Shown in pieces: positions 22,567 through 31,793 of a stretch of 62,467 nucleotides of DNA. The stretch's first letter is position 1. Each line of letters opens with the position of its first letter. Under the pieces are notes generated by a model, which was given only the letters and a program-made list of their open reading frames with translations, was not told the DNA's origin and searched no databases. The stretch covers positions 1 through 62,467 of the IMG/VR virus record IMGVR_UViG_3300022927_000021; one strand, 5' to 3'. This stretch comes from a virus. The position numbers and the translations under genes are program-made.

Positions 22567-23925
22567 ATGGCCGCTATCATTACGAACAAGTTTCGGATTC
22601 ACAATGCTGAACAATACATGGAAGCATTTAGTGAGACTGCCGCAACTAACACTTATTTGTTCATCGGAAGACCACAGGCGTGGACCGATGATACCGCACC
22701 GCCTACTCCTGCTGACAACGATGATACAGCATTTAATGCATATGACGATATGGTTGCAATGAAACGTGTAACCTCATCTGACATCACTCACGCAGTAGTT
22801 CGCAGAAACTGGACTTCAGGTACAGTTTATGATGAGTACGAACATAATATCTCATCATCAAATCAATCAAACAGTGGAGCATCTTCATTATTTAGTGCTT
22901 CATTCTATGTATTGACTGATGACTATAATGTTTACAAATGTATTTCTAATAATGGAAATACTGCATCAACAACCAAACCAACTGGAACTTCAACTGGTTA
23001 CATCACAACTGCAGATAGTTATGTGTGGAAATACATGTACACAATCTCTGCTTCTGATGCACTGAAGTTTTTATCAACTGACTTTATGCCAGTTAAATAT
23101 GTCACTTCCGATCCGGGTGCTGGACAACCATACAAAGAACAATGGGATACACAGCAAGCGGCAGTAGATGGTGAAATTCGTCATATCATCATTACAAACG
23201 CTGGTTCTGGTTATAGTTCTGCTCCAACCGTCACTATCACAGGTGATGGAACAGGCGCAACTGCAACTGCAACTGTTTCCGCTGGTTCTATCACTGCAGT
23301 AACAATTACCGCAGAAGGAACAGGATATACTCAAGCATCTATCTCTATTACCGGTGGTTCTGGTTCTGGTGGTGCGATGACTGCAGTAATTTCACCAAAA
23401 GGTGGACACTCATCTAATCCAGTACATGAACTTGGTGGATTTTATGTAATGAACAACGTAAGACTTGAGTACAATGACGGTTCTGGAGACTTCCCAGTTT
23501 CTAACGACTATCGTAGAATTGGTCTTGTTCGTGATCCTTATAACTTTGGTACTAGTGTAGTTTCAACTGCAGTAACTATGTCTGCAACAAAATCAATTAC
23601 TCTTGCCGCCGCTGGTTTAAGTGGAACATTTGTAACTGATGAAACAATCACAGGTGGTACCTCTGGTGCATCTGCAAAGGTAATTGATTACGATTCCGCA
23701 ACTAGAATTTTACGCTATTACCAAGACATTAACACTGGATTTATCGCAATTCAAGCGGCAGAAACAGTGACGGGTGGTTCTTCTTCTGCAACTGGTACAG
23801 TAGATACTCTGAACAATCCTGAAGTAGAACCGGACAGCGGTGATATCATGTATGTCGAACACAGACGCCCAATTAATCGTGCATCTGACCAGATTGAAGA
23901 TATCAAACTCGTTGTTGAATTCTAA
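22567..23925 (+). CDS. 8: gp8 baseplate wedge protein with inserted beta modules
   Basis: 452 aa against 334 in T4. Start AAIITNKFRIHNAEQYMEAF...NTYLFIGRPQAW...NDDTAF.AYDDMVAMKRV, then YVLTDDYNVYKCI and DSYVWKYMYTISASDALKF are gp8-typical. An insertion (about 205-275) with ITNAGSGYSSAPTVTITGDG and a similar second copy carries Gly/Thr repeats. A further ETITGGTSGA/ETVTGGSSSA pair lies near the end. The C-terminal YVEHRRPINRASDQIEDIKLVVEF closes the family signature. Confidence 0.88.
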   Translation: MAAIITNKFRIHNAEQYMEAFSETAATNTYLFIGRPQAWTDDTAPPTPADNDDTAFNAYDDMVAMKRVTSSDITHAVVRRNWTSGTVYDEYEHNISSSNQSNSGASSLFSASFYVLTDDYNVYKCISNNGNTASTTKPTGTSTGYITTADSYVWKYMYTISASDALKFLSTDFMPVKYVTSDPGAGQPYKEQWDTQQAAVDGEIRHIIITNAGSGYSSAPTVTITGDGTGATATATVSAGSITAVTITAEGTGYTQASISITGGSGSGGAMTAVISPKGGHSSNPVHELGGFYVMNNVRLEYNDGSGDFPVSNDYRRIGLVRDPYNFGTSVVSTAVTMSATKSITLAAAGLSGTFVTDETITGGTSGASAKVIDYDSATRILRYYQDINTGFIAIQAAETVTGGSSSATGTVDTLNNPEVEPDSGDIMYVEHRRPINRASDQIEDIKLVVEF

Positions 23926-23933
23926 TCTAAATA
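23926..23933 (+). promoter_or_regulatory. Late-type box TCTAAATA
   Basis: One mismatch from consensus. Predicted start about 23939, leader about 42 nt to the DUF4815 gene, with SD ggag. Confidence 0.4.
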
Positions 23934-23980
23934 CTTGTACAAAAAGATTAGATTAGAATAAAACCGCACTGGAGAAATAA

Positions 23981-26900
23981 ATGGCAGTTATCGACTTTAA
24001 TGTAGACCCTTATTATGATGACTTTGAAGGCGCCGCGGGTGCCAAATCAAAGAAGTATCATCGTGTACTCTTTCGTCCTGGATTTCCTGTTCAGGCGAGA
24101 GAGTTAACACAGTTACAATCAATTCTTCAAAATCAAATTGAAAGATTTGGTAGTCATGTATTTGAAGAAGGATCGATGGTGATTCCTGGTGATGTTGCAT
24201 TTGATATGGAATATGATTTCATTAAGGTTCAATCTACATTTAATGCACAGAATGTTGAAAGTTATAGAACAGACTTTGTTAATAAAATTATTACCGGTAG
24301 TGAAACTGGCGTTAAAGCGAGAGTTATTGGAACTGTAGCGGCAACCTCTAGCACTCCAATGACGCTATACATTAAGTATGAAGATAGTGGTACTAATAAT
24401 ACAACGAATACCTTTTCTATTGGTGAAACTGTAACATCTCTCAATGCGGATAATACTCAATTAAAAAATCAATTTCTTACCGCAGACCAAACTACTGAGA
24501 TTTCTGCATCTATAAGACCTACTGGAACTGTTAGAAGTGTAATTAATGTTGCACAGACAGATGCCGGTGGGTTATTAGAAGCAGGACTAAACGACACAGT
24601 AGGTACTGGTTCTGCGGTAAGAGTAAATGCTGGTGTCTATTTTGTAAATGGGTTCTTTGTTGCTAACGAAAACCAAACCATATTGTTGGAACCATATCAT
24701 AATGCTCCATCATATCGTGTTGGTTGGAAAGTTGTACAAAGCACACTAACACCAGAAGAAGATGAAACACTAAAAGATAATGCACAAGGAGCATCAAACT
24801 TTGCCGCTCCTGGTGCCCACAGATATAAAATTACTCTCACTCTTGAAAAAAGAGCATTAGATGCAACTACTGATACAAACTTTATCGAATTGGGTCGTGT
24901 TAAAAACGGTACTATTCAAAGATTTGTCAAGAAAGCAGACTATAATGTTCTTGCTGAAGAGTTTGCAAGAAGAACATATGACGAAAGTGGTGACTATGAG
25001 GTTAAACCATTCAAAGTCGATGTTCGCGAAAGTTTAATCTCTGGTAATAACAGAGGTATCTTTACTACCTTAGAGGGTGGACTTGCTGAAAATCTTGCTT
25101 TAGGCATCGAACCTGGTAAAGCATATATTCAAGGTTATGAAGTTGAGTTACAAGCAACTCGTTTTTTGAATGTTGAGAAACCAAGAACATTTAATCGTGT
25201 AGTAGATACACCAATTCAGACACCAATTGGCAACTATGTAATTGTACAAAACGTAACTGGTATGCCTGAGATTGATGATTATGAAGAAATTTATATTTAC
25301 GATGACTTTGTTAGTGGTACACCAACAGCAATTGGTAGTTGTAATGTAAGAAGTTTCATGCTTCATAGTGGTGACTATGATGATGCACACACAGGTGAGA
25401 CTGAATTTAAGTTTGGTATTTTTGATATTGTTATGAACCAAGGTAAAGATTTTACTAGAGATGCTAGAGCATTTGGAGATAATTCAACTGCCGCAAGCGC
25501 AACATTCAAATGTGATATCTCGCCTAAACTAGTAACACTCACAGGTAGTGCTACAGTAGGCACAGGCGCAGTAACCGTAACTGGACAAGGAACACTGTTT
25601 AATTCACAGGTGAGTGTAGGAGACCGTCTATACATCAACGACACCGATGTTGGTGAAGTTGCTACAATTACTAACAACTTATCTCTAAACCTTACTGCTA
25701 ACGGTCTAGCGGCGATTACTTCTGGTTCTGTGAAGCGTTTTAGCGCAGAGATTATCAGACCAGATAGAAAAATTCTTGTATTCGATACAAACTACTTCCG
25801 TATGAGAAAAGTTCGTGGTGATAGTTCTGCCACACCAGATAATGTTGCATCTACTAACTACACTGTTCGTAGAAAATTTGCAACAGGAACAGTAGCAAAC
25901 GCAAACAATGGTTCTGTGTCATTTACTGCCGCTGGAACCGAAGAGACATTCGCTTCTACTGGCAATATTTCTAACTTTACACTTATTATTAATACACCTG
26001 CAGGCGGTTCGGCAAGAAGTGCTGGTGATGTTCTAAAAATTACAACGTCAAACTTAACCCTTACTGGTTCTGACCGCACACTAAACATTAGTGAACTTCA
26101 CAATCTAACTGATACTCCTGTAACTGATGGTGATACAGTAGATTTGATTGCTTCAGTTGATGTTCGTGGCAATGATGCTGTTGAAAAAAGTAAAACATTA
26201 AATCTTAATCAAACAAAACAAGTTACTACGCAAGCAGAAGCACAAAACACAGTTATTAAACTCGGTAAAGCAGATGGATATCGATTGGTATCTATTAAAA
26301 TGTCTGCTGACTTTAGTACTAATGCAACAGCATCCGATTTAGATATTACTAGTAGATATGATTTCGACACGGGACAAAAAGATGCATATTACGACTTAGC
26401 AAGCATTAAGTTAAAATCTGGCAATCCTGCCCCATCTGGAAGATTGCTCATTACTTTTGATTACTTCACTCATGGTGCTGGAGACTATTTCTCAGTAGAT
26501 AGTTATGATGGCGTTATTGATTATGAAGATATTCCTACATATATCTCATCTGGAACTGATGGTGCATCATATGACTTGCGAGATAGTTTAGACTTTAGAC
26601 CTAGAATTGATGATGCTGGAGTATCATTCACAGGTTCTGGTTCAGCAAAAGGTGAACTACCTGTAATCGGAACCAATGTAGAAGCAGACTTCTCATATTA
26701 CTTACCTAGAATTGATAAAGTTGTTGCTAACTTTGACGGAGAATTCTTTGTTGTCAAGGGTGTTCCTGCAGATGATCCTAAACCACCTGCCGACTTAGAT
26801 AAGGCAATGACGTTATTTGTTGTAAGTTATCAACCATATGTACTTAATACAACAGAAGCAATTGCGAAAAAAATCAATAACAAACGATATACAATGCGCG

Positions 26901-29900
26901 ACATTGGTAAATTGGAAACTAGAATTAATAATCTAGAATTGATTAGTAGTCTTAACTTACTTGAAAAAGCAACAACCGACCTACTAGTTAAAGATGTTAA
27001 TGGTAATGATAGATTAAAGAATGGATTTATTGTTGATCCATTTAGTGGACATGGCATTGGTAACGTATCAAATGAAGATTATCGTATTGCTGTAGATATG
27101 AAGAGAAAAGTTGCGCGACCAATGGCGCACTCAGATATTGTTTCTTTAGTAGAAACTGTATCTACAGACGCCGAGAGAGCAACATCTGGATACAAAAAAC
27201 ACGTTGATGGTATTATCACTCTTCCATATTCAGAAGTTTCTTATATTAATAATCCATATGCATCAGACACAATGGATGTCAACGCATATAAAGTTTCCGC
27301 CTTTACTGGTGAAATGATACTTACTCCAGCATCAGATGACTGGAAAGATACAACTCGCAGACCTGACCTAATTGTACAAGATGATAACAACTTTGATGCA
27401 ATTCAATTCTTAGCAGATGAAATTGGAGTTGAAGGTACAGTTTGGGAAGGTTGGCAAGATAATTGGTTTGGTGCTACCAATCAAACAACCACAACTGGCG
27501 GTCTTGTCCGTTCTGGCAGATTTATTGGATTTAATACTGTAACAACGACTACCCAAGAGGTTGGACAAATCAACATTGGAACTGCGACTTCTCTTCAAAG
27601 TAGTTATGTAAACAAATCTCTTGGCGATAAGATTGTAGACCTTTCTTTAATTCCTTACATGCGTGAAATTCCAATTCACGTTTCTGTTGGAAACATGAAA
27701 CCGCGCACCAAAGTACAAGCATTCTTTGATAATGTTAATGTTAATGCATATGTTCGTCCAGATGAAAAACTAACAGTAACATCAACAAATCGTACTGATT
27801 TTCAGTTTACCCCAATGGCAGACCCTGGATCACAGGCAGATACAGATAGTGCAAGATTTTGGGATTCATTTGACCAAAATTCTGGGTCATGGTTAAAGCA
27901 ACCATTTGCCGCATTTGGATTTGGTGATGTGGTTCGCAACCAAGTACACACACCAACAACTGTAACTAACGTAACTCAAGTTGGTAATGTAACAACTATC
28001 ACACTTGCAAGCGTGAATGGTATTGCAGTTGGTCATATGGTCACCTTTGCCAACATTGGTGGTGCGATAGAACTTAACTATGATGGTGTTAATGATAACA
28101 GATATTTTGTAGAAAGTGTAAACACTGGAACAAATCAAATTACTATTATTCAAATTGATTATAATAATTCACCTGTATCTGCACTAACCGCATATACCAG
28201 CGGTGGAACTGCTACAAGATTGCAAGCATCTGGTGTTGTCTCTTATCAGAGACCAGATGATCCTAATGGTGCCGCTAACGCTCCTGTTGATATTAATATT
28301 ACAAACAGACAAAATGGATTTGCAATTGGTGACGTTTTAACAGGAACACTTCTTAATAATGCTGGTAATATTAACCAGTGTACAATTACAGCGGTGAATG
28401 ATGTAACAGATGCTACATCAACTGATGTTTATAAGAAACTTCAGAAGTTTGGTGGTGATAAGATTACTGATGATGATGGTTCATTTAATGGCGTATTCGT
28501 TGTACCAAACAATGCATCAACGCAGTTTAGAACTGGTGAGAGAGTATTTAGATTAATAGACAATATATCGAACAATCTAGATTACGGAACACACTCAACC
28601 AAAGCAGAGAGAATTTTCCATGCTTCTGGTCTAAATGAAGAGAGAGAAGAAACAATTCTATCTGTTCGTCAAGCAGAGTTTGTTCGTGACCGCGTACAGC
28701 AAGATAGAGTTGTGACAAGAAGTATTGGTACATCTTCAAGATTTACCCCAACTCGTAGAATTGGACATGATCCACTTGCACAAACTTTTGTAGTTCAAGA
28801 TGTTATTGATGGAGCAATGATTACTAAAGTTGATTTGTTCTTCTCTGCTAGAGGTACTCGCCCATTAATTGTACAGTTACTTAATACTAAAGATGGAAAT
28901 CCATCAGGTAAAATTCTAGCACAGAAAACAATTCCTGCATCAGCAATTAATACTTCTGATGATGCTACTGTATCAACCACTATTTCCTTTGATAGTCCTG
29001 TGTTTATGCAACAAGACGCAACTTATGCGCTTGTTCTTAAAGCAGATGAACCTGGAATGAGAGTATTCTTCTCTGAAGTTGGTAAAACAAATATTGGTGA
29101 TGGTCGAATTGTATCTCAAAATCCGTTAACTGGAACAATGTTCTTATCGCAGAATGGTGGAACATGGACTCCTTTCCAAACTAGAGATTTGAAGTTTACC
29201 TTACATCGCGCCGAGTTTAGTGATGCAGTTGGACAAATTAACTTTCAAAACTCCAGAAATGGTTACACAACTTTAAGAACTGACCCATTTGAAACAACAA
29301 CTGGTTCGAATAAAGTTCGTGTGTATCAAAGAAATCATGGATTTGTTGCTGGCAACAAAGTATCAATTGCTGGAGTACCTAGTGGATTCTATGGTGCAAA
29401 CTCAACAAGCGTTGGTATTCCACACACAGAGTTGAATGGACAACATACAGTTGTTGCTCCAGTTACTACAGACACATATGTCATTGAAGTTACTGAAGCA
29501 AACATCGCGGATGGTGGAGCGTATCCTGGAACTGAAGCAGATATTCTTTCTGCAGATTTTGTTGGGGGTGCTGGAGTTCGCGCAACTAGAAATCTACCAG
29601 TTGACGTTATTACTCCTACTGTTACACAACTAAAGTTTGCAAACACATCATTAACATATGACTTGAATATCGGCAATACAAGCGGAGTATTTACTGGATT
29701 GCAAAATATTCCTGAAAATGATATTACATATTTTACAGATAGAAAATCTATAATGTCATATGATAATCAATCAACGGCAGGATATTCTGCTCAACTAAGA
29801 GCAACATTGTTTAGTTCTAATTCTTTTGTAAGTCCTGTAATTGATAGTCAGAGAGTATCGTTATGTACTGTTGCTAATAGAATTGATAACTTGACTGCAT

Positions 29901-30577
29901 CTGATGTCAATGTTGCCGACTTTGATAATAGAACTGTTGCTACTGCAAATACAAATATTGCATACTCTGCAACTAATAGTACTATTACAACCACTGACGC
30001 AACTCTTAGAGAAGAGTTTGATACATTAGATATTGGTAAAGAAATTACAACTAGTGGTTCAGGTAACGCATCAAATGATAAAACTTATATCATCACAAAT
30101 TACAAAAATGATGGTACCACATCGACTATTACAGTTTCACCTGCTCCTGGAGTAGATGAAAGTGCTAGTAGTGCTATCACTCTTATCCAAGCAGAGAAGT
30201 TCATTCACGATATTGCACCCGTTGGCGCAACCAATCTTGCAAACTATGTCACTAGAAGATTTACATTAGAAAATTCTTCTACCGCGATTAAGATTTTATA
30301 TGAAATGAACAGACCTGCCGGAACAACAGTTGATGTTTATTATAAAGTATTGCCTGATGGTGATGAAGCAACATTTGACACCATTCCATATGTACAAACT
30401 ACGACAGAAATTCCGGATTCACCAGATGAAAATCAATTCATCTTTAGAGAAAGAACACATCTAGTCGAAAATCTAAATGGATTCTCATCAATTGCCGTGA
30501 AGTTGGTGTTTAAATCTACTAATCCAGCAAGCGTTCCGCAAATTAAAAACTTGCGTGTACTTGCACTGGCGGTGTAA
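23981..30577 (+). CDS. Giant DUF4815-type virion protein
   Basis: 2198 aa, the largest gene of the window. N-terminus with YHRVLFRPGFPVQARELTQLQSILQNQIERFG is the DUF4815 signature of large marine-myovirus structural proteins. A long series of beta-rich modules follows, with Gly/Thr linkers (ETVTSLNADN, VTVTGQGTLFNSQVSVGDRLYI). A middle part (about 960-1100) resembles an extended helical/beta junction, and the C-terminus is beta-rich. Position between gp8 and the tail-fibre genes suggests a baseplate-to-fibre connector or a huge fibre, replacing T4 gp9/gp10/gp11-type genes not seen here. Role inferred from context. Confidence 0.75.
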   Translation: MAVIDFNVDPYYDDFEGAAGAKSKKYHRVLFRPGFPVQARELTQLQSILQNQIERFGSHVFEEGSMVIPGDVAFDMEYDFIKVQSTFNAQNVESYRTDFVNKIITGSETGVKARVIGTVAATSSTPMTLYIKYEDSGTNNTTNTFSIGETVTSLNADNTQLKNQFLTADQTTEISASIRPTGTVRSVINVAQTDAGGLLEAGLNDTVGTGSAVRVNAGVYFVNGFFVANENQTILLEPYHNAPSYRVGWKVVQSTLTPEEDETLKDNAQGASNFAAPGAHRYKITLTLEKRALDATTDTNFIELGRVKNGTIQRFVKKADYNVLAEEFARRTYDESGDYEVKPFKVDVRESLISGNNRGIFTTLEGGLAENLALGIEPGKAYIQGYEVELQATRFLNVEKPRTFNRVVDTPIQTPIGNYVIVQNVTGMPEIDDYEEIYIYDDFVSGTPTAIGSCNVRSFMLHSGDYDDAHTGETEFKFGIFDIVMNQGKDFTRDARAFGDNSTAASATFKCDISPKLVTLTGSATVGTGAVTVTGQGTLFNSQVSVGDRLYINDTDVGEVATITNNLSLNLTANGLAAITSGSVKRFSAEIIRPDRKILVFDTNYFRMRKVRGDSSATPDNVASTNYTVRRKFATGTVANANNGSVSFTAAGTEETFASTGNISNFTLIINTPAGGSARSAGDVLKITTSNLTLTGSDRTLNISELHNLTDTPVTDGDTVDLIASVDVRGNDAVEKSKTLNLNQTKQVTTQAEAQNTVIKLGKADGYRLVSIKMSADFSTNATASDLDITSRYDFDTGQKDAYYDLASIKLKSGNPAPSGRLLITFDYFTHGAGDYFSVDSYDGVIDYEDIPTYISSGTDGASYDLRDSLDFRPRIDDAGVSFTGSGSAKGELPVIGTNVEADFSYYLPRIDKVVANFDGEFFVVKGVPADDPKPPADLDKAMTLFVVSYQPYVLNTTEAIAKKINNKRYTMRDIGKLETRINNLELISSLNLLEKATTDLLVKDVNGNDRLKNGFIVDPFSGHGIGNVSNEDYRIAVDMKRKVARPMAHSDIVSLVETVSTDAERATSGYKKHVDGIITLPYSEVSYINNPYASDTMDVNAYKVSAFTGEMILTPASDDWKDTTRRPDLIVQDDNNFDAIQFLADEIGVEGTVWEGWQDNWFGATNQTTTTGGLVRSGRFIGFNTVTTTTQEVGQINIGTATSLQSSYVNKSLGDKIVDLSLIPYMREIPIHVSVGNMKPRTKVQAFFDNVNVNAYVRPDEKLTVTSTNRTDFQFTPMADPGSQADTDSARFWDSFDQNSGSWLKQPFAAFGFGDVVRNQVHTPTTVTNVTQVGNVTTITLASVNGIAVGHMVTFANIGGAIELNYDGVNDNRYFVESVNTGTNQITIIQIDYNNSPVSALTAYTSGGTATRLQASGVVSYQRPDDPNGAANAPVDINITNRQNGFAIGDVLTGTLLNNAGNINQCTITAVNDVTDATSTDVYKKLQKFGGDKITDDDGSFNGVFVVPNNASTQFRTGERVFRLIDNISNNLDYGTHSTKAERIFHASGLNEEREETILSVRQAEFVRDRVQQDRVVTRSIGTSSRFTPTRRIGHDPLAQTFVVQDVIDGAMITKVDLFFSARGTRPLIVQLLNTKDGNPSGKILAQKTIPASAINTSDDATVSTTISFDSPVFMQQDATYALVLKADEPGMRVFFSEVGKTNIGDGRIVSQNPLTGTMFLSQNGGTWTPFQTRDLKFTLHRAEFSDAVGQINFQNSRNGYTTLRTDPFETTTGSNKVRVYQRNHGFVAGNKVSIAGVPSGFYGANSTSVGIPHTELNGQHTVVAPVTTDTYVIEVTEANIADGGAYPGTEADILSADFVGGAGVRATRNLPVDVITPTVTQLKFANTSLTYDLNIGNTSGVFTGLQNIPENDITYFTDRKSIMSYDNQSTAGYSAQLRATLFSSNSFVSPVIDSQRVSLCTVANRIDNLTASDVNVADFDNRTVATANTNIAYSATNSTITTTDATLREEFDTLDIGKEITTSGSGNASNDKTYIITNYKNDGTTSTITVSPAPGVDESASSAITLIQAEKFIHDIAPVGATNLANYVTRRFTLENSSTAIKILYEMNRPAGTTVDVYYKVLPDGDEATFDTIPYVQTTTEIPDSPDENQFIFRERTHLVENLNGFSSIAVKLVFKSTNPASVPQIKNLRVLALAV

Positions 30578-30578
30578 T

Positions 30579-30803
30579 ATGTCTTCTAGACTTAGAATTG
30601 AAGGGCATGATAATTTAGTTAGAGATGTGTCAAGTGGTGCAGTAATTAACACTTCTAAACACGAATATATTCAATTTATGCAGGCGTATAATAATAAAAC
30701 CGCAGAAAAACAAAAAGTAGAGCATCTATGTGATGAACTAAATAGTTTAAAAGATGAGATGACAGACATAAAGAATTTGTTAAAAGAAATTTTGGAGAAA
30801 TAA
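30579..30803 (+). CDS. Small coiled-coil protein paired with the giant virion gene
   Basis: 74 aa. Starts MSSRLRIEGHDNLVRDVSSGAVINT, a conserved-looking N-terminal peptide I recall next to DUF4815 genes in marine phages, then a C-terminal heptad coiled coil (KQKVEHLCDELNSLKDEMTDIKNLLKEIL). I prefer ATG 30579 to the earlier ATG because it matches the family start. Separated from the giant gene by 1 nt. Possibly a chaperone or adaptor. Confidence 0.65.
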   Translation: MSSRLRIEGHDNLVRDVSSGAVINTSKHEYIQFMQAYNNKTAEKQKVEHLCDELNSLKDEMTDIKNLLKEILEK

Positions 30804-30804
30804 T

Positions 30805-31086
30805 ATGGCAGTTACGCAAGTATTATCAACGGACAGTTTAGACCAGTGGCGTCAAAAAACAAATACAGTATCTACAACTTTAGGTGATCCTGCTTCTCTT
30901 CCTGCTGGTGTAACAACTGTTGTTGGTGGTGTTAATTCTTTGAATAATAATGTTGGGGATTTGAATAACTTATCAACAGCAAATAAATCAAATATAGTTA
31001 GTGCCGTTAATGAAGTAAAAACTAATTTTGATAATTTATCAACCGCAACTGCATTGACGCGACCACAGTTGATTGCATTTGCATAG
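30805..31086 (+). CDS. Tail-fibre-type N-terminal module protein
   Basis: 93 aa: AVTQVLSTDSLDQWRQKTNTVSTTLGD...GGVNSLNNNVGDLNNLSTANKSNIVSAVNEVKTNF. The S.D....WR.KTN motif and the VGDLNNLST..K.N.V.AVNEV unit are common at the start of marine phage fibre proteins. This one is just that module, ending in RPQLIAFA. Probably a short fibre-junction protein; similar to the next gene. Confidence 0.6.
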   Translation: MAVTQVLSTDSLDQWRQKTNTVSTTLGDPASLPAGVTTVVGGVNSLNNNVGDLNNLSTANKSNIVSAVNEVKTNFDNLSTATALTRPQLIAFA

Positions 31087-31095
31087 GAAGTAAAA

Positions 31096-31431
31096 ATGGC
31101 AGTAACTATATTCGACAGATTAATATCTCTAAAGGAATGGTTTACTAGAACTAATACAATGTTTAATGATGTTGGAGATACAACTTTATTAGATGTATCT
31201 CTTGGAAATAATATTATCAACGGCATTGGAGTTATTGAAACGAAAGTTGGAGATACTTCATTACTTGCGGGTGATATCAGTACTGGCGATGTTGTTGGTA
31301 CTATGAACGAATTGAGTGATAGAATTACAAGAGCGAGAATTTCAGAGGGAGAACCTCTAGCATATGATATGCATCCTATTCATGTTGTTGGAACTGACAC
31401 TGATTTAGATGCACATGGATTTTATGAATAA
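31096..31431 (+). CDS. Second fibre-type module protein
   Basis: 111 aa, a paralogue-like relative of the preceding gene: TIFDRLISLKEWFTRTNTMFNDVGDTTLLD...GIGVIETKVGDTSLLAGD...DVVGTMNELSDRITRARIS. It shares the W..(K/R)TN and VGD...VV..(M/V)NE motifs but ends with a different tail. Likely a small junction or decoration protein of the fibre module. Confidence 0.6.
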   Translation: MAVTIFDRLISLKEWFTRTNTMFNDVGDTTLLDVSLGNNIINGIGVIETKVGDTSLLAGDISTGDVVGTMNELSDRITRARISEGEPLAYDMHPIHVVGTDTDLDAHGFYE

Positions 31432-31456
31432 ATACTATAAAGGATAGAGGAAACAA

Positions 31457-31792
31457 ATGGCAAACGATTTTGAGAATAGAATTGCTAGTGGGGTAGGAAC
31501 ATCAAGAGTTGATATGTATACTACACCATCCGCAGTAGGTAAGCGTAGTATGCTTATTGGATTAGAACTTGCTAATACCACTGTTAGTGCAATTGCCGTT
31601 ACAGTTGAAATCTGGGATGATTCCGCTTCTGCATATGTAGTGCTTGGAAATGGTATAACTATACCTGCGAACTCAACGCTTTCATTTATTAGTGGACAGA
31701 AGATTGTTCTGAATGAAAGTGATAAAGTAGCAGTGACAAGTGATACCGCATCATCACTCAATGCAATTGCAAGTATCTTAGAGGACATCTAA
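31457..31792 (+). CDS. Small beta-sandwich virion protein
   Basis: 111 aa: IASGVGTSRVDMYTTPSAVGKRSMLIGLELANTTVSAIAVTVEIWDDSASAYVVLGNGITIPANSTLSFISGQKIVLNESDKVAVTSD. This is the layout of small beta-sandwich proteins (T-VPsgk....gl.laN......V.I.D......G..ipa.s.l.f..g.ki.L..gD.v.v.s). The gene at 33792 has the same scheme. Probably virion-exposed. An AATAAATA-like box (31427-31434) lies upstream. Confidence 0.55.
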   Translation: MANDFENRIASGVGTSRVDMYTTPSAVGKRSMLIGLELANTTVSAIAVTVEIWDDSASAYVVLGNGITIPANSTLSFISGQKIVLNESDKVAVTSDTASSLNAIASILEDI

Positions 31793-31793
31793 T